Origin: Dyella nitratireducens
GTDB taxonomy: Bacteria > Pseudomonadota > Gammaproteobacteria > Xanthomonadales > Rhodanobacteraceae
Length of the DNA: 64,000 bases
Assembly (NCBI RefSeq): GCF_014642835.1
Contig: NZ_BMJA01000001.1
Span: forward strand, 1,989,324-2,053,323
Direction: 5' to 3'
Shown here: positions 24,185-31,922 of the stretch, in pieces
Position numbering within the stretch: position 1 is the stretch's first letter
Layout of the letters: every line of letters begins with the position of its first letter
The notes under the pieces: generated by a model
Database searches by the model: none
Seen by the model: only the letters and a program-made list of their open reading frames with translations
Told to the model about the DNA's origin: nothing
Program-made: the position numbers and the translations under genes

Positions 24185-24690
24185 TGCTGCTTGTCCTTGA
24201 TGAAAAGAAACCTGACACGTAGTCAGGACCGTTTTTTGGCTGCAAAGAGCTGCAACCGCGGCGTTACCCGCGGGTTGTTGGTGATTAGGGTTGAGCGGCG
24301 ACGCTAAGCGCCGGGAGTGCTCGTCAAGCGGCTATAGGTGCCGTCGTCGGCCGATAGGCCGGCGAGGCAAACACCATCCGTTCGGCATTTGCCGAGTCGT
24401 TATGAGAAACGCAAGAAAGGGAATGAACATGGCGATGACCATGAGCGAGCGAACGCTCTCAGTCGTACATGCTTCAAGTGGGAGGAATGAAAGTTTGCCC
24501 CTGTTGAACAGGACGCTAAGTCCTGTTTGTCTTTCGCGATGCGTCCAAGTGGGGAGGACACTGAAAGATGCGGTTCATGTCGGCCAGTCGGTTGACCTTG
24601 AATGGCGCGCATTCTACGCCGAAATTTTGGGAGTGGGGGTGACGTTATAACAGTCGGTATCTCTACCGCGTGCGGCAATGACAACCCGCC
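24185..24690. other. Gene-poor stretch with structured, GGA-rich core
   Basis: No convincing protein gene is visible in about 500 bp. The core (24470-24590) has two similar pieces, CAAGTGGGAGGAATGAAAG and CAAGTGGGGAGGACACTGAA, separated by a perfect hairpin AACAGGAC (24507-24514), loop GCTAA, GTCCTGTT (24520-24527). This could be an undescribed small RNA or the remains of a repeat; the frame starting near 24426 has unnatural composition. Confidence 0.35.
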
Positions 24691-24694
24691 AAGG

Positions 24695-24885
24695 TGTCAT
24701 TCCGGCGAAGACCGGAATCCAGTCTAAATATGCGTCCGAAGGACACAATATTAATTATTTATGTTGAGTGCTTCGCACGACATGTTTGTACTGGATGATT
24801 CGCTTCGCTCACCCCTTTGGGGCCGTCCTTCGGACGTTCTCCGCGCTTCGCGCTCCGTCCGGCCTTCGCCGGAATGACGGTGAGG
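24695..24885. repeat. Expanded REP-like palindrome with internal insertion
   Basis: The left arm GTCATTCCGGCGAAGACCGG and the right arm CCGGCCTTCGCCGGAATGAC bracket about 150 bp. Part of the inner sequence (TTATGTTGAGTGCTTCGCAC and the following ACATGTTT) resembles the inner part of the copy at 54.6 kb. The extra 60 bp near 24798-24860 are short GC-rich palindromes. Confidence 0.7.
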
Positions 24886-24929
24886 CACAACAAGCAGCTC
24901 GAATAAATGCATCACCTCAGAACTGGTTA

Positions 24930-25718
24930 CTACGGCGAAATAGGCTTCACCGGAAAATCAAAATACGTCTCCGGATAAGGCTCATCCTTCAACGTGAAAT
25001 GCCACCACTCCGTTTCCAGCGGCACAAAGCCCGCCTCCACCATCAAGGTTTGCAATAACAAGCGATTGGCCTTCGCCTGTGGCGAAATTGCCTGGTACGA
25101 AGGATGCGACACTGGACTGAAACAATCGAAGCCCGTGCCGAAATCCAGGCTGTTGTCAGGCGCTCGCTGCGCCTTCGGGGCCGCGCAATCCACCAGCGGC
25201 ATATCCGTCGTAAAACGCGGAACATTGCTATTCACCGGAACAATGGTGAGATCGATCGTGCTGCCACGACTATGGCCGGAATGCGCGGCGATATAGCCCT
25301 CATCAAACAGACGATTTTTAGGCACGGAAGGATAGAACTCCGCCTGCATCCGCGTTTCCTCCATATCAGCTGCCCAACTGACGAAATCGTCGACAGCGCG
25401 CTGGGGGCGATAACAGTCGTACGCCTTGAGAGTAAGACCTCTTGGCAGCAGCTTGGCTTCTACTTTCTTGAGTGCATCAACGGCAGGCCCGGTAAGTAGA
25501 CATGCAGGTTCTTCGTAGCCATGGACCTTGCGGCCAACGAAATTGTGGCTGGAGACATAGCGGATATCGAACTGCATCTGCGGGATTGCCTTGCCGACAT
25601 CCACGATATTCGCCGGCCGCTGCGCGACGACCTTGAAAGCCTGATCGGCAGCGATCGACGCAACTGGCACCAGTCCCATCATCATGCTGACCAAGACGGC
25701 CACGTGCTTGGCAATCAT
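24930..25718 (-). CDS. ddpX: D-alanyl-D-alanine dipeptidase, VanX/DdpX type (262 aa)
   Basis: Zinc dipeptidase of family M15D that cleaves D-Ala-D-Ala, here exported: a signal peptide runs to about ASIAADQ. Zinc and catalytic motifs are SGHSRGSTIDLT (His and Asp ligands) and ETEWWHF (catalytic Glu and His ligand). The SRGS-TID spacing matches VanX. I use ATG 25718, preceded by GGTGAG; an upstream ATG at 25751 has no ribosome site. A periplasmic enzyme of this kind fits peptidoglycan-peptide recycling rather than vancomycin resistance. Divergent from a LysR gene 98 bp away, which may control it. Confidence 0.92.
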   Translation of the reverse strand: MIAKHVAVLVSMMMGLVPVASIAADQAFKVVAQRPANIVDVGKAIPQMQFDIRYVSSHNFVGRKVHGYEEPACLLTGPAVDALKKVEAKLLPRGLTLKAYDCYRPQRAVDDFVSWAADMEETRMQAEFYPSVPKNRLFDEGYIAAHSGHSRGSTIDLTIVPVNSNVPRFTTDMPLVDCAAPKAQRAPDNSLDFGTGFDCFSPVSHPSYQAISPQAKANRLLLQTLMVEAGFVPLETEWWHFTLKDEPYPETYFDFPVKPISP

Positions 25719-25816
25719 TTTGCTCACCGGGAATGTCGTTGCTCTACTCATAGCACAGCGGCCGGTTTTCAGTATGCTCCGGCACTATCATCCCTTGCGC
25801 CTGGGAACGAGACACT

Positions 25817-26710
25817 ATGGATCGATTCGCATCGATGGAAACCTTTGTGTGCGTGGTGGAAGCCGGTTCCTTTTCGGCAGCGGCGCGGCGGCTCAACGTG
25901 GGTCAGCCGGCCGTGTCCAAGTCGATCGCGCAACTGGAAGATCATCTAGGCGTGCGCTTGCTGCTGCGCTCTACACGCGGACTCACCCCCACCGAAGCGG
26001 GGCAGCATTATTACGAGCGTGCCAAGCGCTCGATCGAAGAAGCGAACGAAGCCGAGTTGGTGGCTCGTGGCGCCGGCAAAGGGCTTTCGGGCCGGCTACG
26101 TGTCTGCGGCGCGGTGACGTTTGCACGCCTGCATGTGCTGCCGCGACTGAAAACCTTTCTGGACGCACATCCCGATCTGAACATCGACATCGTGCTGGAC
26201 GATCGGCAGATCGATCTGCTGGAGCATGGCATCGACGTCGCCTTGCGCATGGGCGCGTTGAACGATTCCAGCATGACGGCTCGCCGCCTTGCGCAGTCGC
26301 GTCGTTTCGCCGTCGCCACACCGGCTTATTTGAAAGCGCATGGCGAACCGAAAACGCCCGCGGATCTCGCGCAACACCAGGCAGTGGTCTACAACCCTGG
26401 CGGGAGCCAAACGGCGTGGAATTTCCGGCGTGGCGAAAGCGAAGTTTCAGTCGCCGTTTCTGGGCGCATCCAGGTCAGTGCCGCGGAAGGTGTGCGTGCG
26501 GTGGTGTTGGCGGACATGGGTATCGCTATTGCGTCGGAATGGATGTTCGTGGACGAAATCAGGAAAGGTAAGGTGAAAACGCTGCTCAAAGGCTGGGAGT
26601 TGCCGACCATTGATCTATGGGCAGTGTTTCCTACCGGGCGGATGGTGAGTGCCAAGGCGCGTGCGTTTGCGGATTTTGTCGAGGGGATGTTGAAGGAATC
26701 CACCACGTGA
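25817..26710 (+). CDS. LysR-family transcriptional regulator (297 aa)
   Basis: Typical LTTR: N-terminal winged helix (FASMETFVCVVEAGSFSAAA and VGQPAVSKSIAQLEDHLGV) and a C-terminal periplasmic-binding-like effector domain from about residue 90. ATG 25817 matches the family start (MDRFASME). Transcribed divergently from the dipeptidase gene, the usual layout for an LTTR and its target. The subfamily resembles regulators acting on oxidoreductase genes, so the redox genes downstream are also possible targets. Effector unknown. Confidence 0.9.
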   Translation: MDRFASMETFVCVVEAGSFSAAARRLNVGQPAVSKSIAQLEDHLGVRLLLRSTRGLTPTEAGQHYYERAKRSIEEANEAELVARGAGKGLSGRLRVCGAVTFARLHVLPRLKTFLDAHPDLNIDIVLDDRQIDLLEHGIDVALRMGALNDSSMTARRLAQSRRFAVATPAYLKAHGEPKTPADLAQHQAVVYNPGGSQTAWNFRRGESEVSVAVSGRIQVSAAEGVRAVVLADMGIAIASEWMFVDEIRKGKVKTLLKGWELPTIDLWAVFPTGRMVSAKARAFADFVEGMLKESTT

Positions 26711-26742
26711 TCTGCGCTTGCTGTAACGGCGTGAGATGCCGT

Positions 26743-26768
26743 TCCCTCCCCTGCCTGCAGGGGAGGGA
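26743..26768. terminator. CCCTCCCCTG hairpin between convergent LysR and peroxiredoxin genes
   Basis: TCCCTCCCCTGC and GCAGGGGAGGGA form a 12-bp stem around a 2-nt loop in the 66 bp between two stop codons. Location suggests a bidirectional terminator, though T-runs are lacking. Confidence 0.5.
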
Positions 26769-26776
26769 GTACATAC

Positions 26777-27445
26777 TCACGCTACGCTGTACTGATGCAG
26801 CACCGGCAACACATCTTCCGGCTCCGGACGATGGGTGTAATCCGGATTCACCTCGGCATACACGATGATGCCATTCGGTGCGACCACGTAGCGAGCCGGA
26901 ATCGGCAAGGTCCAGCTGTCATCGCCATTGAACGCCGGCAGATGGTTCTTCAGCTTCTTGTAGAGCTCAACCAAGTAATTCGGCAGCGCATGACGAATAC
27001 CGAAAGCGGCAGCGACATCGTTATTCGTATCGCTCAGGATGGGAAAAGTGAGCTTGTTATTGCGCTCGGACTTGAGGCTGTTCACCGCGATCTGCGGCGA
27101 TATCGCGACCAGATTGGCACCCGCTTCGCGAATCGCCGGTAGCGCGGCTTCCAGTGCCTGCAATTCAAAATTGCAGTATGGGCACCACACGCCGCGATAG
27201 AAGCTGATCACCAATGGACCCTGCGCGAGCAGTTCCCGGGAGGAAACGGGTTGGCCATGTGCATGGTTCAAGATGAAATGCGGCATCTGGTCGCCTGCCT
27301 TGAGCGCGCGAGTCGCCTGGCCGGAGGAGATCAGTTCCTGCGTGGCGCGATCCATGATGGGATGAATGTCGGCCGGTGCGTTGTACGGCGGTTTGCCTGC
27401 GCGAAAATCAGCTTTGAAGGCGTCGAGAGTGGCTTGCAGAGACAT
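26777..27445 (-). CDS. Peroxiredoxin-like (AhpC/TSA) protein (222 aa)
   Basis: Thioredoxin-fold protein of the AhpC/TSA group, expected to reduce peroxides with thiols. The active region reads VISFYRGVWCPYCNFELQAL, with a CxxC (about residues 87-90), as in the peroxiredoxin-like subfamily rather than classic 2-Cys enzymes. An N-terminal helical extension of about 45 residues precedes the domain. ATG 27445 is preceded by AGGAGT 8 nt away. It lies 146 bp downstream of the RclC-like gene on the same strand and is probably part of the same oxidant-response operon. Confidence 0.87.
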   Translation of the reverse strand: MSLQATLDAFKADFRAGKPPYNAPADIHPIMDRATQELISSGQATRALKAGDQMPHFILNHAHGQPVSSRELLAQGPLVISFYRGVWCPYCNFELQALEAALPAIREAGANLVAISPQIAVNSLKSERNNKLTFPILSDTNNDVAAAFGIRHALPNYLVELYKKLKNHLPAFNGDDSWTLPIPARYVVAPNGIIVYAEVNPDYTHRPEPEDVLPVLHQYSVA

Positions 27446-27591
27446 GACATGGACTCCTATGCGTTTGGGTGTGTCCATGTTTGCGATGGTTGGCCGAAAG
27501 CAGAACGCAGGAGGCACGCATATCTGCCATTCCTGCGGGGAATCCCCACGTGACGTTGCCGGAGCGCGTTTGATGCTCCGGCTATCGATGT

Positions 27592-28083
27592 TCACGCCTT
27601 GGGAAGTGCACGTACCCGCACCACATCCTCCTTGAGCAGATAGATCGATACGGCAAGCAACACGACATCTTTCATCAGGAAGGGAACATTGCCGACCATC
27701 GCCGGGAAACCGCCAGCGGAAGCGGCCCAGCCGTTCGGCATGAACGGAATGATCGTGACCGTCATGACGAAGGTGGCGACCGAACCGGCTGCGCCGAGAA
27801 TGCCCAGGCGCTTGTTCCAGAAACCGGCCAGGATCAGCGCGCCGAAGGTCCATTCCGAAACACCCAGGAATGTGCTGGCGCCGCGAATACCGAATACCGG
27901 ATACATCCAGGAAATAAGCGGCCCGTTGCTGATGAAGGGAATCAGTACCTGTGCCTCGTAGTTGAACCACTTCTGGTAACCGAAGAAGAAAAAGATGATC
28001 ACCATGGAAGTACGCAGCAGGTGGTAATCGAGATCTTTCTTGAGCAGGCCAGAGCTGGCCAGGATGCGGGTGAGCGAGTTCAT
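27592..28083 (-). CDS. rclC: DUF417/YkgB family inner-membrane protein, RclC-like (163 aa)
   Basis: A four-helix membrane protein of the YkgB (RclC) family, part of the reactive-chlorine resistance system in E. coli. Hallmarks are LLRTSMVIIFFFFGYQKWF, LIPFISNGPLISWMYPVFG and SEWTFGALILAGFWNKRLG. ATG 28083 (GAGGACC upstream) is preferred over 28113. The RclR-like activator is encoded divergently 123 bp away, as in E. coli. The RclA flavoenzyme and RclB are not present here; a peroxiredoxin takes the next position. Confidence 0.85.
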   Translation of the reverse strand: MNSLTRILASSGLLKKDLDYHLLRTSMVIIFFFFGYQKWFNYEAQVLIPFISNGPLISWMYPVFGIRGASTFLGVSEWTFGALILAGFWNKRLGILGAAGSVATFVMTVTIIPFMPNGWAASAGGFPAMVGNVPFLMKDVVLLAVSIYLLKEDVVRVRALPKA

Positions 28084-28151
28084 GACGGTGGTCCTCGGTG
28101 GTGAGCAAGCCATGCTTGCGACGGAGCCACTTTACGCAGCCATGTCGAGCC

Positions 28152-28194
28152 GATTAATGTTACAAAAGCTCAGATATATGCCCATTCGTCTCAA
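28152..28194. promoter_or_regulatory. Candidate RclR operator, site 1
   Basis: Between the divergent rclC- and rclR-like genes, the element ends ATTCGTCTCAA and contains CTCA at 28169 and 28190, a 21-bp direct-repeat spacing usual for AraC-type activators. A second copy (22 of 26 core positions equal) lies upstream of the AhpD-like gene at 30.27 kb. Binding is inferred. Confidence 0.5.
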
Positions 28195-28206
28195 ATAGGT
28201 TCCCAC

Positions 28207-29148
28207 ATGTCACCACCGCTGGATTGGCTGAGCCGCCTGCTCGAGATCACGCCCGTGCGTGGGCAACTTGACCTGCGCTGCATGTACGGCGCGCCCTGGC
28301 GTATCGACCAGAGCGAATCGGCGCCGGGCGAAATTCCGTATCACGTGGTGCTGGGTGGAACCGCCATGCTGGAAGATCCTGCGGGTGGGGAACCACGACA
28401 GCTGGTGGCAGGCGACATCGTGATACTTGCCGATGGCGATGCGCACACCTTGCACGATGGTGGCGGTAAGCGCGCCAAGCCGGCACGCGAGCGGGCCGTT
28501 GCGAATCTGGTGTGGAGTGAAAACACCGGCGCCGGTGCGCGGCTGGACATGTTGTGCGGACGCTTCGTACTCAGTCCCGCGCATGCGCACTTGCTGCGTG
28601 GTTATCTACCCACGCGTTTGATTGCACATTCGGCGGTGCGGCCGGAAGATGCCACGGATACCGGCTTGCACCTGTCGAACCTGCTCGGCCTGATGCGCGT
28701 GGAAACGGGAGGCGACAGTCTCGGTGGGCGCGCCATGCTCAATGCGCTGTCGACGGCGCTGTTCGCGTTGACCTTGCGGTTTGCGAGCGAATCACAGGAA
28801 GCACCTTCGGGATTGCTGGCGCTGGCGGGTTATCCGCGTCTGGCGCCGGCCTTGGATGCGTTGTTCCACCATCCAGGGCATCCGTGGACGCTGCCTGCGC
28901 TGGCGGAGTTGTGCAACATGTCGCGCGCCACGTTCGTGCGTTTGTTTCAGGAGAAGTTGGGGCGTTCGGCGAGTGATCTGTTGACGGATGTTCGCATGAC
29001 GATGGCGGCGAATGAGTTGCGTACGTCGTCGGCGTCGACGGGAGCGATTGCGGAGATGGTGGGGTATCAGTCGGAGGCGGCGTTTCAGCGGGCTTTTAAG
29101 CTGCATATGGGAGTGACGCCAGCCAGTTGGCGGCGTGCCGCGGATTGA
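28207..29148 (+). CDS. rclR: AraC-family regulator, RclR-like, with N-terminal cupin (313 aa)
   Basis: Activator of the AraC/XylS group with a cupin_6 sensing domain (residues about 1-190) and two C-terminal helix-turn-helix motifs (PALAELCNMSRATFVRLFQE and AIAEMVGYQSEAAFQRAFK). E. coli RclR senses HOCl through cysteines in the N-terminal domain; here Cys25 (LDLRCMYG) sits where RclR Cys21 would be expected, and a second Cys is near residue 118. Divergent from rclC-like, with a candidate operator 12 bp before its start. Assignment to RclR rests on the neighbour and domain layout. Confidence 0.85.
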   Translation: MSPPLDWLSRLLEITPVRGQLDLRCMYGAPWRIDQSESAPGEIPYHVVLGGTAMLEDPAGGEPRQLVAGDIVILADGDAHTLHDGGGKRAKPARERAVANLVWSENTGAGARLDMLCGRFVLSPAHAHLLRGYLPTRLIAHSAVRPEDATDTGLHLSNLLGLMRVETGGDSLGGRAMLNALSTALFALTLRFASESQEAPSGLLALAGYPRLAPALDALFHHPGHPWTLPALAELCNMSRATFVRLFQEKLGRSASDLLTDVRMTMAANELRTSSASTGAIAEMVGYQSEAAFQRAFKLHMGVTPASWRRAAD

Positions 29149-29150
29149 CG

Positions 29151-29176
29151 CTCCCTCCCCTGCTAGCAGGGGAGGG
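29151..29176. repeat. CCCTCCCCTG hairpin after rclR-like gene
   Basis: CTCCCTCCCCTGC / GCAGGGGAGGG directly after the stop codon, continued by TTGGGGTGGGG. Possible terminator. Confidence 0.55.
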
Positions 29177-29222
29177 TTGGGGTGGGGTTGGGCAATCTGC
29201 GGCAATGCTTGGACTCACCTTG

Positions 29223-29590
29223 TCGTCATTCCGGCGAAAGCCCACTGCTGTCCGGGAAACTTTTAGCTTGCCGGATCGCCCCCTCCCCTACGTGTAGTAG
29301 GGGAGGGTTGGGGTGGGGTGAAGCAACCTCGCGAGAGGTTCCGTTGATGTCTCACGCTCATGCCCGCGTAGCCGGAAGCGAGCTTCGCTCGCCTTACCCC
29401 ACCCCAACCCTCCCCTGCACGCAGGGGAGGGGGCCGTTTCCGGTTCACTCGTGGATATCGCGTTGAGCAAACTTTTTAAGTCGCTTGCTGTGCGAATCAT
29501 GCAAACGTGTTGTCCCTCAAGTGCTCGTTACTTTTTTCGCAAAATTTCCCCGGACAGCAGGGGGCAAAGGCCGGAATGACAGTGAGGGGG
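29223..29590. mobile_element. REP-like palindrome split by a ~320 bp MITE/IS-relic-like element
   Basis: The outer arms (GTCATTCCGGCGAAAGCC near 29225 and GGCCGGAATGACA near 29569) belong to one REP palindrome. Inside it are facing repeats ACTGCTGTCCGGGAAACTTT (from 29244) and its near-complement AAAATTTCCCCGGACAGCAG (29541-29560), about 18 of 20 equal. Between them lie two CCCTCCCCT hairpins (29281-29310 and 29397-29430) and no gene. This looks like a non-autonomous element inserted in the palindrome loop; no transposase and no clear target duplication are seen. Confidence 0.45.
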
Positions 29591-29607
29591 ATGAACATCG
29601 CCGAGAA

Positions 29608-29638
29608 CCCTGCCCCTCTCCCCTTAGGGAGAGGGAGT
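29608..29638. repeat. CCCCTCTCCCC hairpin repeat
   Basis: GCCCCTCTCCCCTTAGGGAG makes a short stem next to the AhpD-like gene stop; same general type as the other pyrimidine/purine hairpins. Confidence 0.45.
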
Positions 29639-29654
29639 CGAAGAGCAGCTCGCC

Positions 29655-30197
29655 TCACACCCGCTCAACCGCCGGAAAATCCACCGTCGTGTCATTGATG
29701 CGATTGAACGTGTTGGTAAACGTAATCGCGGCAATCGCCAGGCTGATATCCACCAGCTGTGCATCCGTATAACCCGCTTGCTTGATCGCGGCGAAATCCG
29801 CATCGCTGACCGTGCCGCTGCTCTTCACCAGCTTGAGCACGAACTCCACCAGCGTATCGCGCCTGGCATCGCCGGTGGTTTCGCCCTTGCGGATCTGCTT
29901 GAGTTCATCGGGCTTCAAGCCAGCCATCTTGCCTAGCAGGCTATGGGCCGCCTCACAGTAATCACAGCCGGTAGCAGCGCTGACGGCCAGCTTGATGGTT
30001 TCAATGTCTTGCTTGGCCAGCGTGCCGGCCGCCAACACGGCGTCGGCTTGCAGCATGGCTTTCAAGGCGGTTGGGTTTAGTGCACCCATCGCGGCATACA
30101 GGTTGGGTACTTTGCCGCCGGCCTTCTTGATTTGTGCGTAGACCTCGGCGGTGGCGCCGGTGGCAGTGTCGAGTGCGGGAACGTTGATGCGAGACAT
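29655..30197 (-). CDS. AhpD-like carboxymuconolactone decarboxylase family protein (180 aa)
   Basis: Helical CMD-fold protein with a redox-active CxxC-H motif (GCDYCEAAHSLL, Cys near residues 94 and 97), the signature of AhpD-type alkylhydroperoxidases. It probably reduces peroxides or recycles a peroxiredoxin. The domain is duplicated in outline: the second half (RDTLVEFVLKLVKSSGTVSD) lacks Cys. The candidate RclR operator lies 74-99 bp upstream of its start, so it probably belongs with the RclC/peroxiredoxin response. Confidence 0.9.
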   Translation of the reverse strand: MSRINVPALDTATGATAEVYAQIKKAGGKVPNLYAAMGALNPTALKAMLQADAVLAAGTLAKQDIETIKLAVSAATGCDYCEAAHSLLGKMAGLKPDELKQIRKGETTGDARRDTLVEFVLKLVKSSGTVSDADFAAIKQAGYTDAQLVDISLAIAAITFTNTFNRINDTTVDFPAVERV

Positions 30198-30252
30198 GAT
30201 CGTGACTCCGTTGTGGTTGGGACGGTGATCACTTTAGGGAAGATGCATCAGA

Positions 30253-30296
30253 CGCTTAATGCTTCACCGGCTCAGAAACATGCTCGTTCGTCTCAA
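30253..30296. promoter_or_regulatory. Candidate RclR operator, site 2
   Basis: The sequence ends GTTCGTCTCAA and has CTCA at 30271 and 30292, again 21 bp apart. With site 1 it shares CTCAGA-N-A-N-ATGC and CGTCTCAA, and upstream CG-N-TTAATG. It sits between the AhpD-like gene (minus) and the SDR gene (plus). Confidence 0.5.
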
Positions 30297-30422
30297 CCTT
30301 GCGCTGGGGGTATTCCTGCCAGGACTGGGTGATATCTCCACGTGCCTGCTACTGGCGTCCACGCGGCGCGCGCAAAGTTCGCTCCAGCAACAAACCCACT
30401 CACTTGTTTCAGGAGCACACTC

Positions 30423-31172
30423 ATGAATACCCCCGTCGTTCTGATCACCGGCGCACTGACTGGCATCGGCCGCGCCACCGCCATCGCCTTCGCCAAGGAA
30501 GGCGCACGCCTCGCCGTCAGCGGCCGCCGCGAAGAGGAAGGCCAAGCCCTTGCTGCCCAATTACGTGGCATGGGTGTGCAAGCCGCATTTATTCGCGCCG
30601 ACGTGCGTTTCGAGGAGGACGTGCGCAAGCTGGTGGAACAGACCATGGCGCACTACGGCCGTCTCGACGTCGCTGTCAACAATGCCGGCACCGAAGGTGG
30701 CCTTGGACCCATCGTCGACCAGACCGTCGAGAACTACGAAAGCACCTTCGCCACCAACGTGCTCGGTACGCTGCTGTCGGTAAAGCACCAAATGCGTGTG
30801 ATGTTGCCGCAGGGTTCCGGCTCGATCGTGAATGTTTCCTCCGTCGCTGGGAAGGTCGGTTTTGCGGGCGCTTCGGTGTATGTCGCCAGCAAACATGCCG
30901 TGGAAGGCATCACCAAGAGCGCCGCGCTCGAAGGTGCTGCGGTGGGCGTGCGTGTCAACGCGGTGGCGCCCGGCCCGGTGGCAACCAATATGCTCGATCG
31001 CTTCACCGGCGGCAGTGATGAGATGAAAGCCGGTTTTCTCGGCTCGATCCCGGCCAAGCGCGCGGCGGATGTGGATGAGATTGCGCAGACCATCGTGTTT
31101 CTGGCGAGCGGCAAGGCGCGGTATCTCACGGGTCAGGCGATCGCGGTGGATGGCGGGTATGTAGCGCAGTAA
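30423..31172 (+). CDS. Short-chain dehydrogenase/reductase (249 aa)
   Basis: NAD(P)-dependent classical SDR with Rossmann motif TGALTGIG (residues 9-16), NNAG near 88, catalytic Ser in NVSSVAGK and the YVASK motif (Tyr, Lys near 154-158). AGRRE after strand 2 (SGRREEE) suggests NADP preference. AGGAG precedes ATG 30423. Length and C-terminal GQAIAVDGGY are typical. Substrate unknown; it faces the AhpD-like gene across the shared candidate operator, so an oxidant-linked role is possible. Confidence 0.92.
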   Translation: MNTPVVLITGALTGIGRATAIAFAKEGARLAVSGRREEEGQALAAQLRGMGVQAAFIRADVRFEEDVRKLVEQTMAHYGRLDVAVNNAGTEGGLGPIVDQTVENYESTFATNVLGTLLSVKHQMRVMLPQGSGSIVNVSSVAGKVGFAGASVYVASKHAVEGITKSAALEGAAVGVRVNAVAPGPVATNMLDRFTGGSDEMKAGFLGSIPAKRAADVDEIAQTIVFLASGKARYLTGQAIAVDGGYVAQ

Positions 31173-31188
31173 ATACCTGCGCAAGACC

Positions 31189-31212
31189 AACTCCCTCTCC
31201 CCTGCGGAGAGG
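31189..31212. repeat. CCCTCTCCCC hairpin after SDR gene
   Basis: CCCTCTCCCCTGCGGAGAGGG forms a short stem 17 bp after the stop codon; possible terminator. Confidence 0.45.
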
Positions 31213-31295
31213 GTTGGGCTTTTGAGCCGCTCCGGCCCACCCCCACAGGGAGAAAGTGAGCGGATGCCGATTGAACCGAACCACCCTCGCGAGGT

Positions 31296-31922
31296 ATGAA
31301 CACCTCAAACACCGATGCTTGGGGCACGGCCATGCGCAAGAAGCAGGCGGATCCGGCAGGGGGGTGGGAAGGCACGTCAGTGGACGAGGAGGCCGCCTTG
31401 CTCAGCCGCGTGGCGGCTGAGGAAAAGGATGCCTTCGAGGCGTTGTACCGCCTTTATAGCCCGCGTCTGCAACGCTTCGTACGTGGTGTCACCAAGCAGC
31501 CCGCGCTGGTCGAGGAGATTCTCGACGACACCATGATGGTCGTGTGGCGCAAGGCCTATACCTTCAACCATAGCGCGAAGGTATCCACCTGGATTCTCGC
31601 CATTGCCTATCGCCAATCGCTGAAAGCGCTCAAGCGCCTGGGCCAACGGCAGGATACCGAACCCTACGAGGGCGCCGATGCTTCCACGCCCGGCCCCGAC
31701 GATGCCTTGCAGCAGCAGGAAGTGCGCAAGCATCTGGACGATGCGCTTGCTGCGCTTTCACCCGAACAGCGCGCGGTGATGGAACTCACCTACTACTTCG
31801 GTTACGCCTGCCGCGAAATTGCGCAGATCATGGGCTGCCCGGTGGATACGGTGAAGACGCGCATGTTCTACGCGCGGCGCAAATTGAAGGCATCGCTGGC
31901 ATCCCAGCGGGAGGCCATATGA
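31296..31922 (+). CDS. ECF-type RNA polymerase sigma factor (208 aa)
   Basis: Sigma-70 family protein with region 2 (FEALYRLYSPRLQRFVRGVT and LDDTMMVVWRKAYTF) and region 4 (LSPEQRAVMELTYYFGYACR and MGCPVDTVKTRMFYARRKL). The N-terminus to residue 30 is a variable leader; a shorter start at ATG 31332 (MRKKQ) is possible. Its last codons overlap the anti-sigma gene (ATGA at 31919), so the pair is coupled. It should direct transcription of its own operon and possibly of the secreted proteins downstream. Confidence 0.92.
   Translation: MNTSNTDAWGTAMRKKQADPAGGWEGTSVDEEAALLSRVAAEEKDAFEALYRLYSPRLQRFVRGVTKQPALVEEILDDTMMVVWRKAYTFNHSAKVSTWILAIAYRQSLKALKRLGQRQDTEPYEGADASTPGPDDALQQQEVRKHLDDALAALSPEQRAVMELTYYFGYACREIAQIMGCPVDTVKTRMFYARRKLKASLASQREAI

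Noticed and set aside
24291-24650. 119-codon plus-strand frame in the gap after the SPFH gene
   Set aside because: No ribosome site at its start, unnatural composition, and it crosses a perfect RNA-like hairpin; treated as non-coding.
24930-25718. Vancomycin-resistance gene (vanX)
   Set aside because: The enzyme is exported and lacks vanH/vanA/vanR/vanS neighbours; a peptidoglycan-recycling D-Ala-D-Ala dipeptidase is the better reading.
27446-28108. Long minus-strand frame joining the peroxiredoxin to sequence opposite the RclC-like gene
   Set aside because: The part upstream of ATG 27445 runs through the RclC-like gene in another frame; the peroxiredoxin start has its own AGGAGT site.
29149-29654. 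CRISPR-like array suggested by several spaced repeats
   Set aside because: The repeats are hairpins of differing sequence, in both orientations and with irregular spacing; no cas genes.
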